From Rhodanobacter sp. Soil772 (GTDB taxonomy: Bacteria > Pseudomonadota > Gammaproteobacteria > Xanthomonadales > Rhodanobacteraceae): DNA of 64,000 bases. How positions within the stretch are numbered: position 1 is the stretch's first letter; each line of letters begins with the position of its first letter. The translations under genes were made by a program, and so were the position numbers. Of this stretch, positions 9,955-18,732 are shown piece by piece. The DNA lies in NCBI RefSeq assembly GCF_001428385.1, contig NZ_LMSK01000001.1, forward strand, positions 807,355-871,354, written 5' to 3'. The notes beneath the pieces are model-generated. The model was not told the origin of the DNA, did not search any database, and saw only the letters and a list, made by a program, of their open reading frames with translations.

Positions 9955-10659
9955 TCAGATGTCCCCCGGACCACGCTTGGGCAGCGTGATGTTGCCCAGG
10001 CCGGTACGGTCGATGACGGAATGGATGGGTGCCATCGGCGCCGCGCGCCAGTCGTCGCGGCTGTTGAATATCGCCAGGGCACGCCGGTTGTGGACCACGA
10101 ACACCAGGCGGTTCTTCCACGCCGCCTCGAACTGCGCGCGCGGAATCGAACGCGTGCCGCGGGCTGGGTCGCCAAGCAGGACGCGGCCCGCACGCATGCC
10201 CTTGATCACCACGAAATGGTGATAACCCTTTTCGTCGATCAGCACGATGGCAGGCAGCCCTTCCTCCTGCAGCTTGTCCAGCGACACCTGGAAACCGTCG
10301 GCTTCGAAACCGTTGGCCTGCAGGAAACGCTTGATGTCGAGCAACGAGAAACCTTCCCGGTTGATCTTCGGCTGGTTGCCGTGCGCGTACATCTGCGCAA
10401 ACGCCTGCTGCTCGTCCACCGGGTAACCGTACTGGTAGGTGAGCAGGGTTGCCACGGCTGCCGAGCCGCAGCTGAAATCGTATTTCTGGCGGATCGTGTT
10501 GCGGTAGCGGATTTCTTTCAGGCTGGTGAGATGCAGGCCGTAACTGCCGCCCTGCACGCCAGGCAGCGCGACCGACGATGCCGCCAGCGGCGCCGAAGCC
10601 AGCAGCCCGGCGACGAACGCCGGGGCCAGCCAGCACACATGGCGCAACCGGCTCGTCAT
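9955..10659 (-). CDS. C39-like peptidase, FapD-like
   Basis: A 234-residue protein with an N-terminal signal peptide (about 1-28). The papain-like C39 triad is visible: Cys64 in QKYDFSCGSAAVATLL, His148 in GYHHFVVIKGM and Asp164 in LLGDPARG. C39 peptidases cut after Gly-Gly, usually as part of bacteriocin ABC exporters; stand-alone exported versions occur as FapD in functional-amyloid operons, where they are needed for secretion. Here there is no ABC exporter. The start ATG overlaps the stop of the preceding gene by ATGA (10656-10659), so translation is probably coupled. The neighbouring FapE-like protein carries a fitting cleavage site. Confidence 0.83.
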   Translation of the reverse strand: MTSRLRHVCWLAPAFVAGLLASAPLAASSVALPGVQGGSYGLHLTSLKEIRYRNTIRQKYDFSCGSAAVATLLTYQYGYPVDEQQAFAQMYAHGNQPKINREGFSLLDIKRFLQANGFEADGFQVSLDKLQEEGLPAIVLIDEKGYHHFVVIKGMRAGRVLLGDPARGTRSIPRAQFEAAWKNRLVFVVHNRRALAIFNSRDDWRAAPMAPIHSVIDRTGLGNITLPKRGPGDI

Positions 10660-11042
10660 GGCTGGAACTGCACGTTGAGGATGGTGGCGTTCTGGATCAG
10701 CACGCCGTTGCCGGTGTTCTGGATCACCATCGGCACCCCGGCGGCGCCGTTGAAGGCGCCGTTGCCGATCACGTTCGCTCCGGTCACCACATGGTCGACG
10801 GTGTTGTTCGCCACCGTGCCGTTCAAGACGATGGTCTCGCTGACTTCGTTGCCGCCACTGGACATCGCCAGGGTCCTGCTGTCCGCGCTGTGGCCCCATC
10901 CGTCAAGCCACCCAGGCTGAGCGGAAGCCGTCGCCACGGCGGTTGCCGGGGACTGCGGCGCCGGCTGCGTCGCCGCCGCATTCCACGTCACCGCGCCAAG
11001 CAACAGCATCGCGGACCACGACATGAGATTGACTGTTCGCAT
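10656..11042 (-). CDS. Small exported QN-motif protein (Fap-like minor component)
   Basis: A 128-residue protein with a hydrophobic N-terminal signal (about 1-24). Its C-terminal third reads GAFNGAAGVPMVIQNTGNG followed by VLIQNATILNVQF. This repeats the pattern at the end of the upstream glycine-rich protein (AGVTVMAQNSGVGSLIQQ then SVNVQANL), and Q/N residues spaced with G/V/I are typical of functional-amyloid repeats such as those of FapB/FapC. A GG at residues 63-64 with Leu at -7 is a weaker C39 site than that of the FapE-like protein. AGGAGA 8 bp before the ATG at 11042 decides the start, and the gene overlaps the peptidase gene by 4 bp. No named family was recognised. Confidence 0.7.
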   Translation of the reverse strand: MRTVNLMSWSAMLLLGAVTWNAAATQPAPQSPATAVATASAQPGWLDGWGHSADSRTLAMSSGGNEVSETIVLNGTVANNTVDHVVTGANVIGNGAFNGAAGVPMVIQNTGNGVLIQNATILNVQFQP

Positions 11043-11173
11043 GATGCTGTCTCCTGTCTCCGTGACGACCGCGTACGACGGGGCATCCGCGGATGCCGAT
11101 CGCATCGGCATCCGGGACACTCTGCTTGGGAAGCACGGCGGAGCGCCCGGCGCCCCACCGTGCGAGGCTTCAG

Positions 11174-12139
11174 TCATGGACCAACGTTGAGGTTGGCCTG
11201 GACGTTCACGCTCTGCTGGATCAGCGAGCCGACGCCGCTGTTCTGCGCCATGACCGTGACGCCTGCCGCAGCCGCGGCCGCGCCTTCCATGTGGTTGGAC
11301 ATGTCGAACGTGCCGGCATCCACCGTATTCGACCCGCCCGCGCCACCGGTGCCGCCGGCACCGGCGAGGCCATCACCACCAGTCCCGGACGCGCCGCTGC
11401 CACCGGCTCCGCCCGTGCCGCCCGCGCTGTCGGCCGCGCCGCTGGCGCCGCCGGTCGAGGTCGCCGCGCCGCTGCCTGCGGTCGCTGCACCACTGGTGCC
11501 CGCTCCACCGGCCCAGGTGCCATTGCCGCCAGTCGCCGTTCCTCCGGTGCTGGCCGCCCCGCGCGAGCGGGCCCGCGCATCGGCATAGTTGTCGCCGTTC
11601 GAATCGCCGCCTTCCGCGCCGCTGAGCGCACCGACATAACCGCTGTCGGCGCCCGATCCACCGGCGTAACCGCTGCGCGAACGGGCATTTCCGCCGTCAC
11701 CGCCCGAGCCGCCCCGACCGCCATAGCCGCGGCCGCCGTAGCCGTCGCCGCCGTAACCGCCCTCGCCGCCATTGGCGTTGCCGGTATTCCGCGCGACGTT
11801 GCCGATGTCATGCGCGCGGATGTCGGTCACCACACCATCGAGGCGACTGATCGCGATCGCCTTGTTGGTGTTGAACGAGGACGCTATCGACGAACTCGCC
11901 GTGCCGCCGTTGTTGGCGGCCGAGCTGCCCTGTCCATTGGCGTAGGCATCGCCGTTGTTGTTGCGCTGACGCGAATGGGTGGAGCTGTCGGTCGAACTGT
12001 CAGTGGCTTGAATCTGCACCGCAACGGAATGTCGTTGGGCCGTCGCTCCGGCTGCGCCGGTCTGGGTGTCGTCGGCCAAAGCGGGAAGCGTGAATCCCAA
12101 GCCAATGCATATCGCTGTCATTAGAAGAGTCTTTCGCAT
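11174..12139 (-). CDS. Glycine-rich exported structural protein with C-terminal QN motif
   Basis: A 321-residue protein with a signal peptide (1-22, ending LPALA). It then has a Ser/Thr/Asn-rich section, a motif FNTNKAIAISRLDGVVTDI (from about residue 89), and about 160 residues dominated by Gly, Ala, Ser, Thr and Asn, including GGYGGDGYGGRGYGGRGG and GGTGGAGGSG repeats. The last 44 residues (278-321) are non-repetitive and contain AGVTVMAQNSGVGSLIQQ, shared in pattern with the next gene. The cluster order suggests it is the major secreted substrate, possibly replacing FapC, but no FapC repeat array is present. GGGAGA 6 bp before the ATG supports the start. It is first in the minus-strand cluster, so the promoter should lie just upstream of 12139. 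Confidence 0.72.
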   Translation of the reverse strand: MRKTLLMTAICIGLGFTLPALADDTQTGAAGATAQRHSVAVQIQATDSSTDSSTHSRQRNNNGDAYANGQGSSAANNGGTASSSIASSFNTNKAIAISRLDGVVTDIRAHDIGNVARNTGNANGGEGGYGGDGYGGRGYGGRGGSGGDGGNARSRSGYAGGSGADSGYVGALSGAEGGDSNGDNYADARARSRGAASTGGTATGGNGTWAGGAGTSGAATAGSGAATSTGGASGAADSAGGTGGAGGSGASGTGGDGLAGAGGTGGAGGSNTVDAGTFDMSNHMEGAAAAAAGVTVMAQNSGVGSLIQQSVNVQANLNVGP

Positions 12140-12575
12140 GTGTGTTCTCCCGAACAATGCGGTGACCCCCTGTTTTTGCCTGCTTTGTAGCAAACCCCTC
12201 AAGGCAATTTCCAAGCCATCGGGGTAGCGTCATGCGGGCCGGCGCGATCCCGCGAAAAATCAGCCCTCTGGCGAACAAGCCTGCCGGTGAACTGCAGGTC
12301 GGTTCATGCATATGAAGCCGGCAACCGATTCGCCCCTGCAACACGTCTCGTCGCTGTCAGTCCGGCAAACCGCATGGCAGCTCGGCCGGCGACACGAACC
12401 CGGACGGAAACAAGATGCTTACACCCTGTAACAGAAGTGATACGGCGGGAGAGCCTCCCGCATATCGGGGCCGAAAGCGACCGGTCGGCGAGTCAGTTCC
12501 GGTTCAAGCAATTTTCACCTCGCCGATACGAAAAGGGGGCCGCGCGGCTCCCTTTTCGTATCGGAAAACGTCTGC
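12140..12575. other. Intergenic region between Fap-like cluster and prpC
   Basis: This stretch of more than 400 bp holds the expected promoter of the Fap-like cluster (minus strand, near 12140-12250) and the hairpin after prpC. I see no convincing gene on either strand and no clear -35/-10 pair. Confidence 0.5.
12523..12563 (-). terminator. Long perfect inverted repeat after prpC
   Basis: CCGATACGAAAAGGG at 12523-12537 and its exact reverse complement at 12549-12563 form a 15-bp perfect stem around an 11-base GC-rich loop, 12 bp beyond the prpC stop. There is no clean U-tract outside the stem, but the position fits a transcription terminator or mRNA-stabilising hairpin. Confidence 0.7.
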
Positions 12576-13721
12576 CTAGCGCTTGTCGATCGGCACGTAG
12601 GCCTGGTCTTCCGGACCGGTGTAGTTCGCGCTGGGGCGGATGATCTTGCCGTCCTCGCGTTGCTCGATCACGTGCGCGCTCCAGCCGGAGGTCCGCGCGA
12701 TCACGAACAGTGGCGTGAACATCGCGGTGGGCACGCCCATCATGTGGTACGCGCTGGCGGAGAACCAGTCGAGGTTCGGGAACATCTTCTTGACCTCGCC
12801 CATCACCTTCTCGATCCGCTCGGAGACGTCGAACAGAGTCGGGTTGCCGCCGTCGGTGCACAGCTTGCGCGAGACTTCCTTGATGATCTCGTTGCGCGGG
12901 TCGGACACGGTATAAACCGGGTGGCCGAAGCCGATGATGATTTCCTTGCGCTCGACGCGGGCACGGATATCGGCTTCCGCATCATTGGCGTTGCGGTAAC
13001 GCGCGATGATCTCCATCGCCACCTCGTTCGCGCCGCCGTGCTTCGGGCCACGCAACGCACCGATCGCGCCGGTGATCGCCGAGTAGATGTCCGAACCGGT
13101 GCCGGCGATGACGCGGGCGGCGAAGGTCGAGGCGTTGAACTCGTGCTCGGCGTACAGCACCAGCGACTTGTCCAGCGCCTGCGCGTGCAGGTCGCTCGGC
13201 TTTTTGCCGTGCAGCAGGTGCAGGAAGTGCGCGGCGATCGAGTCGTCGTCGGTCTGCGTCTCGATGCGCTTGCCGTTGTGGCTGAAATGGTACCAGTACA
13301 GCAGCATCGAGCCGAAGCTGGCCATCAGCCGGTCGGCGATGTCGCGCGCACCGGTGACGTTGTGGTCGTCCTTCTCCGGCAGCACGGTGCCCAGCACCGA
13401 GCAGCCGGTGCGCAACACGTCCATCGGGTGGGTGGCGGCCGGCAGCAGTTCCATCGCAGCCTTCACCGGTGCCGGCAGGCCGCGCAGGCGCTTCAGCCGC
13501 GAGCGGTAGTTGTTCAGCTCGGTCCAGGTCGGCAGCACACCGTGCACCAGCAGGTAGGCCACCTCCTCGAAGCAGCCCTTGGCGGCCAGGTCGTGGATGT
13601 CATAGCCGCGGTAGTGCAGGTCGTTGCCACTGCGGCCGACCGTGCACAGCGCGGTATTGCCCGCGGCCACGCCGGACAAGGCGACGGACTTCTTGGCCTT
13701 GGGAAGGACTTGCTCGCTCAT
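12576..13721 (-). CDS. prpC: 2-methylcitrate synthase
   Basis: A 381-residue citrate-synthase-superfamily protein. The active-site elements [11 protein letters not shown] and [16 protein letters not shown] carry the two histidines, and the C-terminal [20 protein letters not shown] is standard. Length and the DDHN segment suggest PrpC, not the ~430-residue citrate synthase GltA: it condenses propionyl-CoA with oxaloacetate to 2-methylcitrate. The link to prpB, whose stop is 77 bp upstream on the same strand, supports this. The ATG at 13721 gives the family-like N-terminus. Transcription runs from prpB into prpC. Confidence 0.94.
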   Translation of the reverse strand: MSEQVLPKAKKSVALSGVAAGNTALCTVGRSGNDLHYRGYDIHDLAAKGCFEEVAYLLVHGVLPTWTELNNYRSRLKRLRGLPAPVKAAMELLPAATHPMDVLRTGCSVLGTVLPEKDDHNVTGARDIADRLMASFGSMLLYWYHFSHNGKRIETQTDDDSIAAHFLHLLHGKKPSDLHAQALDKSLVLYAEHEFNASTFAARVIAGTGSDIYSAITGAIGALRGPKHGGANEVAMEIIARYRNANDAEADIRARVERKEIIIGFGHPVYTVSDPRNEIIKEVSRKLCTDGGNPTLFDVSERIEKVMGEVKKMFPNLDWFSASAYHMMGVPTAMFTPLFVIARTSGWSAHVIEQREDGKIIRPSANYTGPEDQAYVPIDKR

Positions 13722-13798
13722 CGGAAATCTCCAGGGTGCAGGTTTTTTTCTTGGCAGGAGTCCGCAAGCAGGCTCCTGCACGATGACAAGGTGGGTGG

Positions 13799-14683
13799 TC
13801 AGTTTTGCTTCGAGAACAGCGTGTCGAGCTTGTCCTCGTAGGCGTGGTAACCGAGGAAGTCGTACAACTCCTCGCGCGTCTGCAAGGTGTCGATGATGTT
13901 CTTCTGCGTGCCTTCGCGGCGCACGATTTCGTAGAAATTGAGCGCGGCCTTGTTCATCGCACGATAGGCGCCGCAGCAGTACAGCGCGATGTCCACACCG
14001 GCCTCGCGCAATTCGTCGGTGGTGAAGAACGGCGTGGAGCCGAACTCGGTGAGGTTGGCGAGGATCGGCACCTTCACCGCTGCCTTGAATTTGCGGTAAT
14101 CCGCCAGCGTCTTCATCGCCTCGGGGAAGATCATGTCGGCACCGGCCTCGACATAGGCGCAGGCGCGCTCGATCGCCGCGTCGATGCCTTCCACGGCGGC
14201 CGCATCGGTGCGCGCCATGATCACGAAGCCCGGGTCGGTCCGCGCATCCACCGCTGCCTTGACGCGGTCGACCATCTCCTCCTTCGGCACCACTTCCTTG
14301 CCGGGGCGGTGACCACAGCGCTTCTGGCCGACCTGGTCCTCCATGTGCACCGCGGCCACGCCGACACGCTCGAACGAGCGGATCGTGCGCGCGATGTTGA
14401 ACGCCCCACCCCAGCCGGTGTCGATATCGACCAGTAGCGGCAGCCCGGTGGCGTCGACGATGCGGCGTGCGTCGGTAAGCACATCCTCCATCGTGCTGAT
14501 GCCGAGGTCCGGTATCCCCAGTGAGTTGGCGGCCACGCCGCCGCCGGACAGGTACAGCGCCTTGTAGCCGACGCGTTTGGCCATCAGGCCGGCGTAGGCG
14601 GTGATTGCGCCCATGATCTGCAACGGCTGCTCGGCGGCAAGTTCCGCGCGGAAACGTGCGCCCGGGGATGCTGGCTGTGTCAT
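13799..14683 (-). CDS. prpB: 2-methylisocitrate lyase
   Basis: A 294-residue member of the isocitrate lyase/PEP mutase family. The metal-binding [11 protein letters not shown] (Asp86, Asp88) and the signature [10 protein letters not shown] with catalytic Cys123 identify PrpB, which splits 2-methylisocitrate into pyruvate and succinate, the last step of the methylcitrate cycle. The gene is first in the prpB-prpC unit. The start at 14683 gives the full TIM barrel; the neighbouring symporter is divergent, with 164 bp between the starts to hold both promoters. Confidence 0.95.
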   Translation of the reverse strand: MTQPASPGARFRAELAAEQPLQIMGAITAYAGLMAKRVGYKALYLSGGGVAANSLGIPDLGISTMEDVLTDARRIVDATGLPLLVDIDTGWGGAFNIARTIRSFERVGVAAVHMEDQVGQKRCGHRPGKEVVPKEEMVDRVKAAVDARTDPGFVIMARTDAAAVEGIDAAIERACAYVEAGADMIFPEAMKTLADYRKFKAAVKVPILANLTEFGSTPFFTTDELREAGVDIALYCCGAYRAMNKAALNFYEIVRREGTQKNIIDTLQTREELYDFLGYHAYEDKLDTLFSKQN

Positions 14684-14847
14684 GTCGCCTCCGTCAAAAC
14701 GTCTATTTTAGCCTACGTCGGCCCGCTGCCGGGATTGGACCTTTTGGCACCCGTGCCGCGGCCGCAAAAGCGCATCCCGACGGGCTCCATGGCGGTCCGA
14801 AAACTCTTGCGTGACGAATCCGCCGCAGCCCCGTACATTCAACCCCC

Positions 14848-16161
14848 ATGAGCACATCGACTCCTCTCGCAAAACGCATCCTCTGGGGCCTGGTGATCGG
14901 CGTGGTCGCGGCCGTGGCCACGCTGGGCATCGGCCAACTGCACCCACCCACGCTGGCGCTGATGCAGAAAATCTCCGGTGCGGTGTTCGACCCGCTCGGG
15001 CAGATCTTCCTGCGCATGCTGTTCTTCGTGGTGATCCCGCTGGTGTTCACCTCGCTGGCCTCCGGCGTGGCCCAGCTCGGCCGACTGGATCGGCTCGGTC
15101 CGTTGGCCGGGCGGACCTTCCTGCTGTTCTTCCTCAACATGGGCATCGCGGTGGCGATCGGCCTGGTGATGATGAACACGGTGCAGCCGGGCCACCACCT
15201 GGACGAACAGGCGCGCATCCAGTTGATGCAGGAATACGGCAGCCGTGCGCAGCAGTCGATCGACAAGAAGGCGGCCCAGCCCAGCATGAGCTTCGGCACG
15301 CTGGTGGAGATGTTCATGCCGCGCAACCTGGTCGGCGCCGTGGCCGGTCCCAGCCGCGACACGCTGGGCGACGTGCTGCCGCTGATCCTGTTCGCGATCC
15401 TGGTCGGTGCGGCCGCCACCCAGCTCAGGGAGAAGGAACGCAAGCGGGTGCAGGCCGCGCTGGACACGATCACCGACCTGATGACGAAGATCGTCGGCTT
15501 CGCGCTGGAGCTGGCTCCCTATGCGGTACCGGCGATGATCTACAGCGTGATCGTCAAGGTCGGCGTGGACGTGCTGCTGGCACTATCGGTGTTCGTGGTC
15601 GGCTGCACTGTGGCGCTGGCGCTGCACCTGTTCGGCACGATGTCGTTGTGGCTGCGCTTTCTGGCCGGACGCTCGCCGCTACCCTATTTCCGGCAGATCC
15701 GGCCGCTGCTGATCACCGCGTTCTCGACCAGTTCCAGCAATGCCTGCCTGCCCGCCTCGCTGGCGGTGGCGCACGACGAGCTGAAACTCTCGCCCAGTAC
15801 GGCCGGCTTCGTGCTTCCGCTCGGCGCGACCATGAACATGAGCGGCACCGCGTTGTTCGAAGGCTGCGTGGTGCTGTTCGTGGCGCAGGCGTTCGGCGTG
15901 GAACTGACCCTGAGCCACCAGGCCATCCTGATGTTGCTGTCGGTGCTCAGCGCGGTCGCCGTGGCCGGCATCCCGGGCGGCTCGCTGCCGATGATTGCCG
16001 GCCTGCTGGCGACGTTCGGCATTCCGCCGGAGGGCATCGGCATCGTCATCGGCGTCGACCGCATCCTCGACATGATGCGCACCACGGTGAACGTGGGCAG
16101 CGACATCGTCACCGCCACAGTGGTCGACCACCAGTTGCGCGACCGCCTCGCGGCGCCGTAA
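14848..16161 (+). CDS. Dicarboxylate/amino acid:cation symporter (DAACS family)
   Basis: The 437-residue protein has about eight transmembrane helices plus the two re-entrant hairpins of the GltP/DctA family. Signature motifs are the serine-rich TAFSTSSSNACLPASLAV and the later GATMNMSGTALFEG and GIPGGSLPMIAGLLATFGIP segments. It imports C4-dicarboxylates or acidic amino acids with H+ or Na+ across the inner membrane. The substrate cannot be fixed from sequence: the SSSNACLP form of the hairpin differs from the classical DctA/GltP loops. The ATG at 14848 gives the usual short cytoplasmic N-terminus. It is divergent from prpB and may share a regulatory region with it. Confidence 0.88.
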   Translation: MSTSTPLAKRILWGLVIGVVAAVATLGIGQLHPPTLALMQKISGAVFDPLGQIFLRMLFFVVIPLVFTSLASGVAQLGRLDRLGPLAGRTFLLFFLNMGIAVAIGLVMMNTVQPGHHLDEQARIQLMQEYGSRAQQSIDKKAAQPSMSFGTLVEMFMPRNLVGAVAGPSRDTLGDVLPLILFAILVGAAATQLREKERKRVQAALDTITDLMTKIVGFALELAPYAVPAMIYSVIVKVGVDVLLALSVFVVGCTVALALHLFGTMSLWLRFLAGRSPLPYFRQIRPLLITAFSTSSSNACLPASLAVAHDELKLSPSTAGFVLPLGATMNMSGTALFEGCVVLFVAQAFGVELTLSHQAILMLLSVLSAVAVAGIPGGSLPMIAGLLATFGIPPEGIGIVIGVDRILDMMRTTVNVGSDIVTATVVDHQLRDRLAAP

Positions 16162-16235
16162 CTCCTCGCACACGATGTGCCGACCGGTGGGGCTTGAAGC
16201 TGCCCCGCCTGACCTTACATGTGAATAATTAGGTG

Positions 16236-16272
16236 ATAGCTACAACCAATCGAACCGATGTCGACAATCAAT
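16236..16272 (+). promoter_or_regulatory. OxyR-type operator upstream of ahpC
   Basis: The 37-bp span fits the four-part OxyR consensus ATAG-N7-CTAT-N7-ATAG-N7-CTAT in spacing: ATAG at 16236, CAAT at 16247, ATGT at 16258 and CAAT at 16269, with the supporting T and A of the first dyad in place. A possible -10 (TAACAT, 16296-16301) puts the -35 at 16273-16278, directly next to the site, as expected for activation by OxyR. ahpC is a classical OxyR target. Confidence 0.65.
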
Positions 16273-16339
16273 TAGATTTATCACATCGGGAGCCGTAACA
16301 TCTGTTTCATCCTTCAACCACCACGGGAAGCAAGCCAAG

Positions 16340-16903
16340 ATGTCCCTGATCAATACCGAAGTGAAACCGTTCAAGGCCCAGGCCCTCAAGGCCGGCCAGT
16401 TCATCGAAGTCACCGACGCCGACCTGAAGGGCAAGTGGTCCGTCGTGTTCTTCTACCCCGCCGACTTCACCTTCGTCTGCCCGACGGAGCTGGAGGACCT
16501 GGCTGACAATTACGCCGAATTCCAGAAGCTGGGCGTCGAGATCTACTCGGTCTCCACCGACACCCATTTCGCGCACAAGGCTTGGCACGACACCTCCGAT
16601 GCGGTGAAGAAGATCAACTACACGATGGTCGGCGATCCGACCCATGCGATCTCGCGCAACTTCGACGTGTTGATCGAAGACGCCGGCATCGCCGATCGCG
16701 GCACCTTCGTGATCGATCCGGCGGGCAAGATCCAGATCGTCGAGATCACGGCCGGCGGCATTGGTCGTGACGCCAAGGAACTGTTGCGCAAGGTGAAGGC
16801 CGCGCAGTACGTCGCCGCCCATCCGGGCGAAGTCTGCCCGGCCAAGTGGAAGGAAGGCGAGAAGACCCTGGCGCCGTCGCTGGACCTGGTCGGCAAGATC
16901 TGA
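16340..16903 (+). CDS. ahpC: Alkyl hydroperoxide reductase subunit C (2-Cys peroxiredoxin)
   Basis: A 187-residue peroxiredoxin that reduces H2O2 and organic peroxides in the cytoplasm. The peroxidatic Cys47 is in [14 protein letters not shown] and the resolving Cys166 in [10 protein letters not shown], so it is a typical 2-Cys enzyme recycled by AhpF, encoded next. Length and both motifs match E. coli AhpC. GGGAAG lies upstream of the start ATG. An OxyR-type site about 70 bp upstream suggests peroxide induction, and a hairpin between ahpC and ahpF may lower ahpF expression relative to ahpC. Confidence 0.97.
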   Translation: MSLINTEVKPFKAQALKAGQFIEVTDADLKGKWSVVFFYPADFTFVCPTELEDLADNYAEFQKLGVEIYSVSTDTHFAHKAWHDTSDAVKKINYTMVGDPTHAISRNFDVLIEDAGIADRGTFVIDPAGKIQIVEITAGGIGRDAKELLRKVKAAQYVAAHPGEVCPAKWKEGEKTLAPSLDLVGKI

Positions 16904-16939
16904 TCGTTTCGATCTGATCAGCCCCGCGCGAAAGCGCCA

Positions 16940-16964
16940 CGGACCCGGAGTTCTTCCGGGTCCG
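16940..16964 (+). terminator. Intercistronic hairpin between ahpC and ahpF
   Basis: CGGACCCGGA and TCCGGGTCCG pair around a short loop, 36 bp after ahpC and 88 bp before ahpF. No U-tract follows, so it is more likely a partial terminator or an ahpC mRNA-stabilising hairpin than a full stop. Confidence 0.6.
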
Positions 16965-17051
16965 CTCTACCAAAGTATCAGTGCAACGTCGACGCCCGGG
17001 TCCGCCCGGGTGCTCGCCACGCACGCCCCGAAGAAACCCACGGAGTCCGTC

Positions 17052-18662
17052 ATGTTGGATGCCCATCTCAAAACCCAGTTGAAGGCCTATCTGGAAAAGG
17101 TCACGCAGCCGATCGAGATCGTTGCGTCCCTGGACGACAGCGCCAAGTCCGCCGAACTGAACGAACTGCTCGAGGAAATCGCCGCGCTGTCCGGCCAGAT
17201 CGCCCTGGTGCGCCGCGACGACGATGCGCGCAAGCCCTCGTTCGCGATCAATCGCGTCGGCAGCGACATCGGCGTGCACTTCGCCGGCATTCCGCTGGGC
17301 CATGAATTCACCTCGCTCGTGCTCGCCCTGCTGCAGGTCGGTGGACATCCGTCCAAGACCGCGGCGGACGTGATCGAGCAAGTGAAGAACCTCGATGGTC
17401 CCGCTCCAGACGGCGTGTTCCGTTTCGAGACCTATTTCTCGCTGTCCTGCCAGAACTGCCCCGACGTGGTGCAGGCGCTGAACCTGATGAGCGTGCTGAA
17501 CCCGAAGATCCAGCACGTCGCCATCGACGGCGCGCTGTACCAGGACGAGGTCGAGGCACGCCAGGTGATGTCGGTGCCCACCGTCTACCTCAACGGTGAA
17601 GTGTTCGACCAGGGCCGCATGAGCCTGGAGCAGATCCTGGCGAAGATCGACACCGGCGCCAGCGCCCGCGTAGCGGAAAAGATCCAGGCCAAGGGCGCGT
17701 TCGACGTGCTCGTGGTCGGTGGCGGCCCGGCCGGCGCAGCCGCGGCGATCTACGCCGCACGCAAGGGCATCCGTACCGGCGTGGCGGCCGAGCGTTTCGG
17801 CGGCCAGGTGCTGGACACCATGTCGATCGAGAACTTCATCTCGGTCAGCGCCACCGACGGCCCGAAGATGGGCGCGGCGCTGGAGCAGCACGTCAAGGAA
17901 TACGACGTCGACATCATGAACCTGCAGCGCGCCGAGAAACTGGTGCCAGCCAGCGAGCCGGGCGGCTTGATCGAAATCGAACTGGCGAACGGCGCCACGC
18001 TGAAGTCGAAGACCGTGATCCTTTCCACCGGCGCACGCTGGCGGCAGATGGGCGTGCCCGGCGAAGACGCGTACCGCAACAAGGGCGTGGCCTATTGCCC
18101 GCACTGCGACGGCCCGCTGTTCAAGGGCAAGCGTGTGGTAGTGATCGGCGGCGGCAACTCCGGCGTCGAAGCGGCGATCGACCTGGCCGGCATCGTCAGC
18201 CACGTCACCCTGGTCGAGTTCGACGGCAAGCTGCGTGCGGACGACGTCCTGCAACGCAAGCTGCGCAGCCTGCCCAACGTCGACATCATCGTCAGTGCGC
18301 AGAGTACCGAAGTGCTGGGCGACGGCCAGAAGGTCACCGGCCTGGTCTACAAGGACCGCGTCGACGGCGTGATGCACAGCCTCGAACTGGAAGGCATCTT
18401 CGTGCAGATCGGCCTGCTGCCGAACACTGAGTGGCTGAAGGGCACGCTGGAACTGTCGCCACGCGGCGAAATCGTGATCGACGAACGCGGCCAGACCTCG
18501 CTGCCCGGCGTATTCGCCGCCGGCGACGCCACCACGGTGCCGTACAAGCAGATCGTGATCGCGATGGGGGCCGGTTCCACCGCCGCGCTGAGCGCGTTCG
18601 ACCACCTGATCCGCAGCCCGGTGGTGGCCGCGAAGACGGCAAAGGAAGCCGTGGCTGCCTGA
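17052..18662 (+). CDS. ahpF: Alkyl hydroperoxide reductase subunit F
   Basis: The 536-residue flavoprotein passes electrons from NAD(P)H to AhpC. The N-terminal double-thioredoxin region holds Cys133-Cys136 in SLSCQNCPD. The FAD-binding [21 protein letters not shown] follows at about 219, the second dinucleotide fold has [19 protein letters not shown], and the redox pair is Cys349/Cys352 in YCPHCDG. All three catalytic modules are intact. The ATG at 17052 was preferred to one 42 bp upstream because GGAG precedes it and [15 protein letters not shown] is the family N-terminus. It lies 148 bp after ahpC on the same strand. Confidence 0.96.
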   Translation: MLDAHLKTQLKAYLEKVTQPIEIVASLDDSAKSAELNELLEEIAALSGQIALVRRDDDARKPSFAINRVGSDIGVHFAGIPLGHEFTSLVLALLQVGGHPSKTAADVIEQVKNLDGPAPDGVFRFETYFSLSCQNCPDVVQALNLMSVLNPKIQHVAIDGALYQDEVEARQVMSVPTVYLNGEVFDQGRMSLEQILAKIDTGASARVAEKIQAKGAFDVLVVGGGPAGAAAAIYAARKGIRTGVAAERFGGQVLDTMSIENFISVSATDGPKMGAALEQHVKEYDVDIMNLQRAEKLVPASEPGGLIEIELANGATLKSKTVILSTGARWRQMGVPGEDAYRNKGVAYCPHCDGPLFKGKRVVVIGGGNSGVEAAIDLAGIVSHVTLVEFDGKLRADDVLQRKLRSLPNVDIIVSAQSTEVLGDGQKVTGLVYKDRVDGVMHSLELEGIFVQIGLLPNTEWLKGTLELSPRGEIVIDERGQTSLPGVFAAGDATTVPYKQIVIAMGAGSTAALSAFDHLIRSPVVAAKTAKEAVAA

Positions 18663-18688
18663 CCGCCGGAGATCATCCGGGCAGAAAA

Positions 18689-18718
18689 CAAACGGGACGG
18701 CTTCGGCCGCCCCGTTTG
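18689..18718 (+). terminator. Hairpin between convergent ahpF and prpE
   Basis: CAAACGGG and CCCGTTTG flank an inner CGGC/GCCG stem with TTCG loop, 26 bp after ahpF and 14 bp before the prpE stop. It can serve both converging genes. Confidence 0.75.
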
Positions 18719-18732
18719 CCTGATGGCTCCCT

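Noticed and set aside
11093-12124. Plus-strand frame of 343 codons opposite the glycine-rich gene
   Set aside because: Mirror of Gly/Ala-rich codons; the minus strand has the signal peptide, ribosome binding site and shared C-terminal motif.
11174-12139. Glycine-rich protein as a PE-PGRS-like or cell-wall silk protein
   Set aside because: Similar composition but no PE or other anchoring domain; the linked peptidase and barrel genes make a Fap-like export substrate more likely.
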